Notes: generated from the letters alone by a model not told the origin. A stretch of DNA of 32,152 nucleotides from Paludibacter sp. (GCA_027450045.1 DAIDKM010000030.1:1-32152); one strand, 5' to 3'. Positions 10,247-17,461 are shown, counted from the stretch's first letter. Numbers and translations are program-made.

Positions 10247-10276
10247 AATGAAGACTCCCCCCAAAACCGGACAATT
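10247..10276. mobile_element. Possible terminal remnant of an IS3-type insertion sequence
   Basis: The stretch C-C-C-C-C-C-A-A-A-A-C-C-G-G-A-C-A resembles the terminal inverted repeats of some IS3-family elements. It lies where the restriction-modification gene to its right has lost its N-terminal half. No transposase is present. A ten-base inverse match (CCGGTTTTGG at 12660-12669) sits on the other side of the broken gene. The assignment is from memory of such ends and remains tentative. Confidence 0.25.
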
Positions 10277-10411
10277 CAGTTTCGTAACGTAGAAAATGAA
10301 AAGTGAGGGGTGAAAAAAGGTAGGGATGATTTTATCAGGATGCTTAAAAACATTAGTAGTATAGAAAATTATTAGTGCCGTGAACTCTTCTTTTTTTGTT
10401 TTACTCGGCAT

Positions 10412-12421
10412 ATGATGTTTTGCCGGTATGTCAGATTTACTGACTCCTTTCATAAATTGACAATAGACATAGGGGAAACCATAGGCAGCGACCAACTCTT
10501 TTCTGAAATGTTCCCGCAAAACTCCGAACGGGTAGAAGCACAAAAGGCAGCGCCGCTGCGGGTCATTATGGGTAATCCTCCTTATTCAATTGGGCAGAAA
10601 TCGGCTAATGACAATGCACAGAATCAAAGTTATCCAAAATTAGATAGTGACATAGCAAAAACATACGCAAAAGAATCAACAGCAGGACTGAACAAATCTT
10701 TGTATGATGCTTACATTAAAGCATTTCGCTGGAGTACCGATCGCCTTGATCCAATACAAGGAGGTGTTGTTGCTTTTGTATCCAATGGCGCTTGGTTGGA
10801 TGGAAACAGTACTGACGGCTTTCGCAAAGAGTTGGAAAAAGAATTTTCAAGCATTTGGGTATTCAATCTTAGGGGCAATCAACGAACCAGTGGTGAATTG
10901 AGCCGTAAAGAAGGAGATAAAATATTTGGTTCAGGTTCACGCAATCCCATTGCCATTACCATATTGGTAAAAAACCCGAAAGCAAAAACAAACCCCACCC
11001 TGAGCAAAGTCGAAGGGAAAGCCACCATTCATTACCACGACATCGGTGATTACCTTAGCCGCGAGGAAAAATTAGGCCTTATAAAGAAGTTCGCTTCCGT
11101 TGCTTCTGAAGCAATGCAATGGAAAACGCTTTCACCCATTGAACATGGAGATTGGATTAGCTAACGCAATGATGTGTTTGATACCTTCATTCCAATGGCA
11201 CCTGAAAAGAAGTTTGATACAAAAGCACAAACTTTCTTTAATACATATTCTTTGGGCGTTTCAACAAATCGAGACGCATGGGTTTATAATTTCTCAAGAA
11301 ATAAGATCCAAGATAATATGCAGCGTATGATTGATTTTTATAATCAACAGCAACATGAATTTACGCAAGCAAAAAAAGATAATACAAAACTAAATGTTGA
11401 AGATTTTATTGATACAAACCCAACAAAAATAAGTTGGACTCGCGCGTTACGAAACGATGTCAAAAATCGTGTTAATCATTCCTATGAAGGGGAAGGATTG
11501 CGTATAAGTACTTATCGTCCATACTTCAAACAATATTTGTATTTTGAGGCAAGTTTTATAGAAAATCCAGGATTAAATTCAAAACTATTTTCTAATCTCA
11601 ATATTGAGAATAAAGTAATTATTGTTACAGGTATAGGAGCAAGTAAAGAATTCTCAACTATAATATCTGATTTAATACCAAATCTTGACACAATAGAAAA
11701 AGCTCAATGCTTTCCCCTCTACTACTATGAAGAACGTTCCAAACAAAGCAGCAGTTTATTTGATAATGGAGGAAATGGAGAATTCATCCGAAGGGATGGC
11801 GTAAGTGATTGGATATTGGAGAGAGCCAAAAAACAGTACAGTACTCATTCGACAGGCTTGGGAGCTATAAGCAAAGAAGATATCTTTTACTATGTATATG
11901 GCTTTTTGCATTGTCCACAATACAGGGAAAAGTTTGCCAACGATTTAAAGAAGATGCTGCCCCGTTTGCCCTTGGTGGATGATGTCAAAGACTTCTGGAC
12001 ATTTAGCAAAGCAGGCAGGAAATTGGCAGCGTTGTATATCAACTACGAAACCGTTCCTCCATTTGAAACCTGTCAGGTTACTGAAAACCTGACAGGTTTA
12101 GAAGATTACCGCGTTGAAAAGATGCGCTTCCACGGGAAAGGCCAAAAGGATACGATTATCTATAACAGCAAAATCACGATTTCAAACATTCCTGCAAAGG
12201 CTTATGAATATGTGGTCAATGGCAAAAGCGCCATAGAATGGATTATGGAACGCTATGCAATAACCACCCACAAAGAAAGTGGCATCAAAAACGATCCCAA
12301 CGATTGGGCAACCGAAGTAGGCAACCCTCGCTACATTTTAGATTTGCTGCTAAGCATTATCAATGTCAGTATGCAAACGGTGGAGATAGTAGAAGGACTG
12401 CCCGAAGTGAAATTTGAATAA
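10412..12421 (+). pseudogene. Type ISP restriction-modification enzyme, C-terminal remnant with internal stop
   Basis: This is the methyltransferase and target-recognition half of a single-chain type ISP (LlaGI/LlaBIII-like) enzyme, which normally also has an N-terminal nuclease and helicase. The SAM-MTase catalytic motif G-N-P-P-Y-S stands near residue 53 of the frame. Next come N-L-R-G-N-Q-R-T-S-G-E-L, H-D-I-G-D-Y-L-S and, near the end, N-D-P-N-D-W-A. An ochre stop at 11162-11164 breaks the frame in the segment G-D-W-I-S-stop-R-N-D. The same frame continues to 12421 (the downstream part could use GTG at 11174). A single C-to-T change of a Gln codon would explain it. Upstream, a stop at 10373 and the absence of SAM motif I show that the 5' part is gone. 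It is probably inactive. Confidence 0.85.
12066..12099. repeat. Perfect 14-base inverted repeat inside the type ISP remnant
   Basis: AAACCTGTCAGGTT (12066-12079) is followed by a six-base loop and its exact reverse complement at 12086-12099. The sequence stays in frame and adds T-C-Q-V-T-E-N-L-T-G-L to the protein. The core ACCTG(T/A)CAGGT is, from general experience, a frequent dispersed palindrome in Bacteroidetes genomes. Confidence 0.85.
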
Positions 12422-12503
12422 TGGGAATTGGGAAAATAATGATGCCCTATGAAACGGAATGATTTTGACGCACAGGGTGACTGCAAGAGATACCTTATAT
12501 ATA

Positions 12504-12536
12504 AGTGATAGTCTCACTCAGAGTGAGGCTATCACT
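12504..12536 (+). repeat. Hairpin element, copy 1 (GATAG..CTC / GAG..CTATC family)
   Basis: AGTGATAG-T-CTCACT pairs with AGTGAG-G-CTATCACT around a three-base loop. A related hairpin lies at 31916-31950 with compensatory stem changes and the same T-G mismatch. It sits between convergent genes, 83 bases after the type ISP remnant. There is no T-run after it, so it is not a standard terminator. Confidence 0.75.
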
Positions 12537-12593
12537 AAACAAAACGAGCAACAACTTCTACGGCGTAAGTGTCCCGGATTATTCCTTCAAGTC

Positions 12594-12691
12594 TGAGCGA
12601 AGCGGCGATCCGGATGGGGAATAGCAACAGTTTACACCTGTTTGTGGTTACAAACCACGCCGGTTTTGGATACAAATCACCGCTTCGCTCA
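12594..12691. repeat. 98-base intergenic element with 16-base imperfect terminal inverted repeats
   Basis: TGAGCGAAGCGGCGAT (12594-12609) and ATCACCGCTTCGCTCA (12676-12691) are inverted copies with one mismatch. Between them lies a smaller palindrome GTGGTTACAAACCAC (12643-12657). There is no coding capacity. It is probably a small dispersed repeat. The rest of the interval 12422-12866 shows no gene. Confidence 0.55.
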
Positions 12692-12866
12692 TCCTTGCAC
12701 CAAATCGGGGCAGGTGATTATCCTGCAATGAATCTATTTGGCTAAAAACAACAAAGCCATTCCCTGTTGATCAAGGAATAGCTGTTTTTGTTTCTCCGAA
12801 TAATTTTGGAGGAAATTGAAAATCAGAAGCAAAGATGCGGGATTTTCTGCATGTATAGAAAACGGA

Positions 12867-13316
12867 TTATAGCAACAGAATTAAAATCAATATAATGAGT
12901 AGCAAACCACCGCCGCCGATAAAAATGACACCACCACCATGATAACGACGATCTCCATGATTTCTATACCCATTGTCATGACGTTGATATTGATCTCTTT
13001 GTATTGATGCAACTTCAAATCTTAATTCTTTTTTCTCCGAACGACTCATTTTTGAAAAATCCATCGCTTTGATTTCTCTTAATCTCGTGAGATCAGCATT
13101 TTCTTTCGTTGCTTCGGCTGCATCGGATGTTGCGGCTGCATTGAGATCGGCTACTTTTATATTACTGGTGGGGGTGATTGCATTAGCACCCGTGATTTCT
13201 ACGTTTTTTTGTGCAAGCACGGAAACGGTACTCGTCTCGTTGTCTGCTTTCAATGACGTTGTTACAAACAATAATGGCATACATACCATTACCATATAAA
13301 GCATTAATCGTTTCAT
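12867..13316 (-). CDS. Small exported protein with C-terminal membrane segment, function unknown
   Basis: This protein has 149 residues. An N-terminal signal peptide (about 1-24, M-K-R-L-M-L-Y-M-V-M-V-C) is followed by a low-complexity Ala/Thr/Glu region. A helical charged segment comes next (M-S-R-S-E-K-K-E-L-R, about 90-105), then a His/Asn/Arg/Tyr/Gly-rich stretch (about 110-127) and a final Gly-rich hydrophobic helix ending in I-L-I-L-I-L-L-L. Small proteins with an S-R-x-E-K-K-E-L-R motif and such a tail are common in Bacteroidetes without known function. It is divergent from the ECF sigma gene and shares its 270-base upstream region. The His-rich stretch resembles those in the exported products of that locus, so a linked role is a reasonable inference only. 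Confidence 0.75.
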   Translation of the reverse strand: MKRLMLYMVMVCMPLLFVTTSLKADNETSTVSVLAQKNVEITGANAITPTSNIKVADLNAAATSDAAEATKENADLTRLREIKAMDFSKMSRSEKKELRFEVASIQRDQYQRHDNGYRNHGDRRYHGGGVIFIGGGGLLLIILILILLL

Positions 13317-13519
13317 GTTGATAAATTTAGTTGATACTCAGATTTTCAACACAAATATCAATGTTTTTGGATTGAAAAATGTTATACAATTTCCGAAAAT
13401 AGTTGCAAGATTCACACATGTACGTAGCAATAAGTACTTTTATAGCAGACCTTAAATCACTTCTCTGTGAGGCAACATAGCGATAATGAGGGAATGGCAT
13501 CATTCAACACAAATTCTCA

Positions 13520-13549
13520 TTGCTTTGCGTAGGATTTCACCTATTTTTG
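13520..13549 (+). promoter_or_regulatory. Promoter of the ECF sigma factor locus
   Basis: TTG (13520-13522), 19 bases, then TATTTTTG (13542-13549) fits the Bacteroidetes primary promoter, about 65 bases before the chosen sigma ATG. The intergenic region 13317-13590 also faces the divergent small-protein gene; no equally clear element was found in that direction. A separate ECF-dependent promoter may exist but I cannot point to it. Confidence 0.7.
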
Positions 13550-13614
13550 TGTCTAAGTTTAAATATACCTGTTTTTAGGAAATTCATCGTGTGTCCGAAA
13601 CGTTATACTGCTTT

Positions 13615-14199
13615 ATGACCGATTTTGAGTTGATTCAAGAAATACTTTCCGGCAATCTGACGTTGTTTCGTCAGTTGTTGGAGCGTCATCAGGCGCAGGT
13701 ATTTCGTACATGTATTGGCTTTGTACATCATAAAGAAGATGCGGACGATTTGACGCAAGAGGTTTTTATTCAAGCCTATCAATCGCTGGCATCGTTTAAA
13801 GGCGATTCGGAATTTTCCACATGGTTGTATCGGATTGCCGTAAACCGTGCGCTCAACTACACGCGGGAACGACAAAAAAAGTCGATATTCGATCGGTTGG
13901 ACTCTTTTTTCACGGGAGAAAAGGCAGTGCAATCCTTTTCCGACGGAGCAACAGAGGAAAATCCAGAGCAACAGTTGATTCATAACGAAGAGCGGGAAAT
14001 GATTGCCAAAGCATTGGAAAAACTTCCCGAAAAACAACGCGTAGCCATTGTGTTGAGTAAGTATGACGACATGTCGCAACGCGAAATAGCCAATGTGCTG
14101 AATACGACAGAAGGGGCGGTGGAAGCCTTGTTGCAGCGGGCAAAGACAACGTTGCGAAAGGAGCTGTTACATCTGTATCGTCGGCATAAACATCAGTAA
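13615..14199 (+). CDS. ECF-type RNA polymerase sigma factor
   Basis: This protein has 194 residues with the two-domain ECF layout. Region 2 (about 15-85) has D-A-D-D-L-T-Q-E-V-F at 42-51 and F-S-T-W-L-Y-R-I-A-V-N at 67-77. Region 4 (about 133-185) has L-P-E-K-Q-R at 137-142 and the helix-turn-helix Q-R-E-I-A-N-V-L-N-T-T-E-G-A-V. I chose the ATG at 13615 because M-T-D-F-E-L-I is a typical ECF start; a GTG at 13591 would add eight residues. The anti-sigma gene follows, then a CpxP-like gene, so this is probably the regulator of an envelope signal, released when the membrane partner senses it. The exact ECF subgroup is not assigned. Confidence 0.95.
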   Translation: MTDFELIQEILSGNLTLFRQLLERHQAQVFRTCIGFVHHKEDADDLTQEVFIQAYQSLASFKGDSEFSTWLYRIAVNRALNYTRERQKKSIFDRLDSFFTGEKAVQSFSDGATEENPEQQLIHNEEREMIAKALEKLPEKQRVAIVLSKYDDMSQREIANVLNTTEGAVEALLQRAKTTLRKELLHLYRRHKHQ

Positions 14200-14289
14200 A
14201 TGAGTAAAGAATATTTTATTATCAAAATAGTAGTTCTTGTGCGTAGGAAAATCACGTGTTTTGTTTCTAACCTAATAAAAGCGACTAAA

Positions 14290-14721
14290 ATGAATTGTAC
14301 AACATGTCAAAAACATCTCGATGCCTATTTCGACGGGACGTTATCCCCCGATTTGAAAAGTCAGGTTGAGGCGCATCTTGCTGCATGTAAAGCATGTTCA
14401 GAATGGTATGCACGGTGGCCTGTGGTGGAACAAGTGATGAACGAAGAGAAGTCGACCTTTTCGAACCCATTTCTTGCAACACGCATCATGGTACAATTGG
14501 AAGAAATGCAATCCAAAACGTACGTTCCGGCTCATGTCTTTGCAAAGCAGCCCGTTTTTCGTCCGGTTACCGTTATGTTTATCGTGGGTGTGGCTATTTC
14601 ATTGGGAGTTTTGCTTGGTAATTTGTATAGACCTCTTCAGGTGCATCCTTCCCATTCAACAGAATTACTCTATCTGGATGATGCAGCGATTGAACCCATC
14701 TCATTTTATGAGGCAAAATAA
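14290..14721 (+). CDS. Anti-sigma factor with N-terminal zinc-finger and one membrane helix
   Basis: This protein has 143 residues. The cytoplasmic N-terminus has a zf-HC2-like anti-sigma zinc site: C3 and C6, then H29-x3-C33-x2-C36. One membrane helix is at about 92-111 (V-T-V-M-F-I-V-G-V-A-I-S-L-G-V-L-L-G), followed by a short outer tail of about 30 residues. The frame is open from 14200, directly after the sigma stop, but the extension (V-L-V-R-R-K-I-T-C-F) is not like the family and ATG at 14290 puts the zinc motif at the start as usual. It probably holds the preceding sigma factor inactive at the membrane. The short periplasmic tail leaves room for the next gene product to be the sensor. 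Confidence 0.9.
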   Translation: MNCTTCQKHLDAYFDGTLSPDLKSQVEAHLAACKACSEWYARWPVVEQVMNEEKSTFSNPFLATRIMVQLEEMQSKTYVPAHVFAKQPVFRPVTVMFIVGVAISLGVLLGNLYRPLQVHPSHSTELLYLDDAAIEPISFYEAK

Positions 14722-14735
14722 AGAGGAGACGCAAT

Positions 14736-15290
14736 ATGAATATCGAACGTAAAAACCAATGGTTAGTCTGGATAGTCCTGTTTTTGTTGGTAATGAATTT
14801 TACCATGTTGGCAACGATTGGCTATCATGTGTATCAATCGAATTGTGAGCAGGTTGCTGCTGTCACTCAACTGGGCGTTGAAGCGGATGCCGGAAAATTT
14901 AGCGGACGCTATTTTCGCGATCAGTTACAACTGACTCCAACGCAAATGGATCAATTCAGGGGTATAAACCGTACTTTTCGGCAACAAGCCCAAATGATCT
15001 TGTCGGAGCTGATTGACAAGCGAAAACAGATGCTCGACGAAATGAGTAAGCCCAATTCCGATACGTTGTCACTCAATCAGTTGTCGGATGAAATCGGCGG
15101 ATTACATCGTGCGTTGAAACAGGTAACTTATCGTTACTATTTGGGTATCAAGCAAGAATGCAATCCTGAGCAACAACAAAAATTGCATGATATGTTTCAG
15201 CAAATCTTTATCAACGATTTGCCGCTGAATTATCCGGGTAATCAGGGGCAGCGGGGTGGTGGACAACATGGCAATCGGTTTGGTCGCTGA
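14736..15290 (+). CDS. CpxP/Spy/CnrX-like periplasmic sensor or chaperone, membrane-anchored
   Basis: This protein has 184 residues. An N-terminal hydrophobic helix (about 9-30) is probably an uncleaved anchor. It is followed by an all-helical domain with L-T-P-T-Q at 66-70, a heptad-like R/K/E/Q-rich middle and C-N-P-E-Q-Q at 142-147, the two LTxxQ-type positions of the Spy/CpxP family. The C-terminal tail is Gly/Gln/Arg/His-rich. Family members bind unfolded proteins or metals in the periplasm; in cnr-type loci the relative CnrX is the metal sensor that controls the anti-sigma/sigma pair. The position 14 bases after the anti-sigma gene fits such a role, but the ligand is unknown. Confidence 0.85.
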   Translation: MNIERKNQWLVWIVLFLLVMNFTMLATIGYHVYQSNCEQVAAVTQLGVEADAGKFSGRYFRDQLQLTPTQMDQFRGINRTFRQQAQMILSELIDKRKQMLDEMSKPNSDTLSLNQLSDEIGGLHRALKQVTYRYYLGIKQECNPEQQQKLHDMFQQIFINDLPLNYPGNQGQRGGGQHGNRFGR

Positions 15291-15336
15291 GCGAATTAGG
15301 TAACATCATGTCACTTCAAAAAAAAATGTACGAATT

Positions 15337-15657
15337 ATGAGAACAAAATTTGTGATTTTATCATTAGCCGTCATGGCAATGAGCGCCGTAACAATGGCAC
15401 AAACGTCAACTACGAAAGGGAAAGCTGTAGCCACAAACCGTACAACCACAACTCGTCCGGCTTATGTAGATAACAATAAGAATGGTGTTTGCGATAATTA
15501 TGAAGCACGCCACGCGAATGGAACTGTTGGTCGGGGACATGGAAATGGAAGAGGTGGAGGAAACGGATTAGGGCGTGGACAAGGTCATGGCCCGAATTAT
15601 GTGGATAAAAACAACAATGGAATCTGCGATTACCGTGAAACGCCGACTCAAAAATAG
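15337..15657 (+). CDS. Small secreted protein with two EF-hand-like calcium-binding loops
   Basis: This 106-residue protein has a clear signal peptide (about 1-21, ending A-M-S-A-V-T-M-A-Q). Two near-identical 12-residue loops, D-N-N-K-N-G-V-C-D-N-Y-E (45-56) and D-K-N-N-N-G-I-C-D-Y-R-E (90-101), match the EF-hand loop pattern with ligands at positions 1, 3, 5 and 12 and Gly at 6. Both are preceded by Y-V. A 30-residue Gly/Arg/His/Asn-rich linker joins them. Each loop has a Cys at position 8, so a disulfide between the two is possible. The flanking helices of a true EF-hand are hardly present, which is closer to dockerin or thrombospondin-3-like loops. It lies 46 bases after the CpxP-like gene in the same run. 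The role is unknown. Confidence 0.8.
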   Translation: MRTKFVILSLAVMAMSAVTMAQTSTTKGKAVATNRTTTTRPAYVDNNKNGVCDNYEARHANGTVGRGHGNGRGGGNGLGRGQGHGPNYVDKNNNGICDYRETPTQK

Positions 15658-15793
15658 TGATTCTCTGTTTTTTAGCAACATGAATTCTTCTATCTGTTTC
15701 TTGCGTATGTATTGTGGAACAGGTCTTAAGTCATGAACGAGAACGATATACAAACATGAGTCTTCGCGGATTAATAATCAAAACAACGAATTT

Positions 15794-16273
15794 ATGAATA
15801 CTATGTTTTTAGAATGTGAAAGTAACTATGGTTTCGAGGAGACAGTCGAAAAGTTGACAACAGAAATCGAGAAAAAATCGTGGCATATATCCGCCATACA
15901 CGATTTACAGCAAACATTGAAAATGAACGGAAAAGAAGTATTACCGGTCAAAGTCTTTGAATTGTGCCACCCAAAATTTGCGGCAGAAATATTGAGAAAA
16001 GATGATGAGCGGGTTATTTCTTCCATGATGCCTTGTCGTGTAAGCGTATATCAAAAGAGCAATGGGAAAACGTATCTTTCACGTATGAACACATCTGCCT
16101 TTGCAAAATCCTTTGGAGGTGTTATAGAACATGTAATGATTGATTCGTCCCGGGAAGTAGAAGAGATGATTCGTCCTGTTTTACTTGAAAAATCAGTGGT
16201 TCACTTAATTAATAAGTCAGATTCAAAACATGTGCAGGAACTTGATTTTGAATGTATGGTCAGTTGGTTTTAA
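15794..16273 (+). CDS. DUF302 domain protein
   Basis: This 159-residue protein has no signal peptide or membrane helix, so it is probably cytoplasmic, unlike its neighbours. The DUF302 features are a start with Y-G-F-E-E-T-V-E-K-L, then V-F-E-L-C-H-P-K-F-A, and later M-M-P-C-R-V-S-V-Y, which carry the conserved C-x-P and P-C-R-x-x-V-Y pattern. Cysteines in both motifs suggest a redox or metal role, but no DUF302 biochemistry allows a firm function. It follows the EF-loop gene by 136 bases on the same strand, with no terminator seen between, so I place it in the sigma-factor locus. Confidence 0.85.
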   Translation: MNTMFLECESNYGFEETVEKLTTEIEKKSWHISAIHDLQQTLKMNGKEVLPVKVFELCHPKFAAEILRKDDERVISSMMPCRVSVYQKSNGKTYLSRMNTSAFAKSFGGVIEHVMIDSSREVEEMIRPVLLEKSVVHLINKSDSKHVQELDFECMVSWF

Positions 16274-16286
16274 CCATTTATTAGTT

Positions 16287-16450
16287 GTATGAAATATGAA
16301 ACGAGTCCCGACGTTCGGGACGAGTTCCATACGTCCTTAAACAAATAAAATTATTTTGTATGAAATCCCCATGGTTTACTAAACACCAATGGACACGAAA
16401 ATAAAGAACAGGGGATTCCATTTGTCCTTTAAAATCAAAATTATTTACAA
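16287..16450 (+). repeat. Two tandem structured leader elements before the DUF2202 gene
   Basis: Unit A (16287-16357) and unit B (16358-16450) both begin GTATGAAAT and contain a hairpin that opens with ATGAAA and closes with TTCCAT, with one A-C mismatch at the same place. Each hairpin is followed by N2-GTCCTT, then an A-rich stretch with AAAATTATTT. Unit A's stem is ATGAAAC-GA-GTCCCGA with loop CGT and its complement, with opposed GA pairs. Unit B's outer stem is ATGAAATCCCC with GGGGATTCCAT around a 40-base loop that holds GTTTACTAAAC. Unit B ends at the DUF2202 start codon. They could be regulatory RNA structures or a duplicated dispersed repeat. Confidence 0.6.
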
Positions 16451-17218
16451 ATGAAAACAAAAATGAATCGACGGATGATGCTTGGCTTCGTTGTTGGTAG
16501 TCTGTTTATGTTTTCTTCGTGCACCCAGGACACATTAAACCCACAAAAAATAGCCTATGGAAGCCTGATTCAGGTAGCATCGGATGGCACTACGACGGTG
16601 TCGACCAATAATTTGTTGGCAGCTTTCACTGCGACACCCTCTTTAAGTGATGCCGAAGTTGCCATGTTATTGAAGATGAAGGAAGAAGAGAAATTAGCGC
16701 GTGATGTTTACATTACACTGTATGAGAAATGGCCAAAACCTATTTTCTCGAATATTTCGGGCGCTGAAGAGCGTCATTTACAAGCCGTCATCACGTTGCT
16801 GAAGTTTTACAATCAGGCAGATACGTTGATAGCAGCACGCGGTGTTTTTTCCACGCCTGCATTAACGCAACTCTATCAAACCTTAGTGGCAAAAGGGGAT
16901 TCGTCTCTTGCAAACGCCTATCAGGTCGGTCTGCAAATTGAAGAAATGAATATTAAGGATTTGACGGAAGCTTTGGCAACCGATCCGAATGCTAATATTG
17001 TCACTACATTTGAGAACCTGTTAAAAGCTTCCCGTAATCATTTGCGTGCTTTTTATCTTCAGTTATCGGCTTTAGGCATTGTGTATGTGCCTCAATTTAT
17101 TACGCAGGATGAATATGATACCACAGTAATTTCTCCCATGGAGCAAGGGCGTCAATACGCTTTGCAAAATCACAACCGGTATAACTATCAATATCAACAT
17201 GGGAATAACGGCCATTGA
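16451..17218 (+). CDS. DUF2202 ferritin-like lipoprotein
   Basis: This 255-residue protein has a lipoprotein-type signal (hydrophobic 10-21, then F-S-S-C with Cys24 as probable lipid site). The helical DUF2202 domain has K-M-K-E-E-E-K-L-A-R-D-V-Y, then N-I-S-G-A-E-E-R-H-L, then a later Q-I-E-E-M-N-I-K-D-L. Spaced Glu and E-x-x-H residues are those expected to bind a di-metal centre in ferritin-like folds. The last 25 residues are Asn/Tyr/Gln/His-rich. It is the last gene of the sigma-factor locus, preceded by the tandem structured elements and followed by a strong terminator. The function is not established; metal storage or oxidation at the cell envelope is an inference. Confidence 0.88.
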   Translation: MKTKMNRRMMLGFVVGSLFMFSSCTQDTLNPQKIAYGSLIQVASDGTTTVSTNNLLAAFTATPSLSDAEVAMLLKMKEEEKLARDVYITLYEKWPKPIFSNISGAEERHLQAVITLLKFYNQADTLIAARGVFSTPALTQLYQTLVAKGDSSLANAYQVGLQIEEMNIKDLTEALATDPNANIVTTFENLLKASRNHLRAFYLQLSALGIVYVPQFITQDEYDTTVISPMEQGRQYALQNHNRYNYQYQHGNNGH

Positions 17219-17298
17219 TTTGATTCACAGCTAAAATATTTTTTTGAGAAATCAGTGTATTACAACCTGTTTTTATTGCGAAAATTGGTTTACCTTTG

Positions 17299-17335
17299 CT
17301 TCGTTTGATTCTATGAGTCAAACGAAGTTTTTTTT
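17299..17335 (+). terminator. Rho-independent terminator of the sigma-factor locus
   Basis: A perfect ten-base stem, CTTCGTTTGA (17299-17308) with TCAAACGAAG (17318-17327), is followed by eight T. It lies 80 bases after the DUF2202 stop and marks the end of the plus-strand run that starts at 13520. Confidence 0.93.
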
Positions 17336-17461
17336 GATGAATATTCGTGTTCGCCCACGACTTATTTGGTTGTGTGATTTTATTTTAAGTACTGGTAAAT
17401 AAATAGTGTCGTAAACCTTCTTAGTTGTACCCGTCAAAGTCCCATATAAACGAACAAATTC

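Noticed and set aside
10142-10543. 133-codon minus-strand open frame overlapping the thiL start and the type ISP remnant
   Set aside because: It runs through the thiL promoter and lies antisense to a recognisable protein; its own translation is not protein-like.
12504-12536. Standard rho-independent terminator
   Set aside because: The stem is strong but no T-run follows on either strand, so it is listed as a repeat hairpin.
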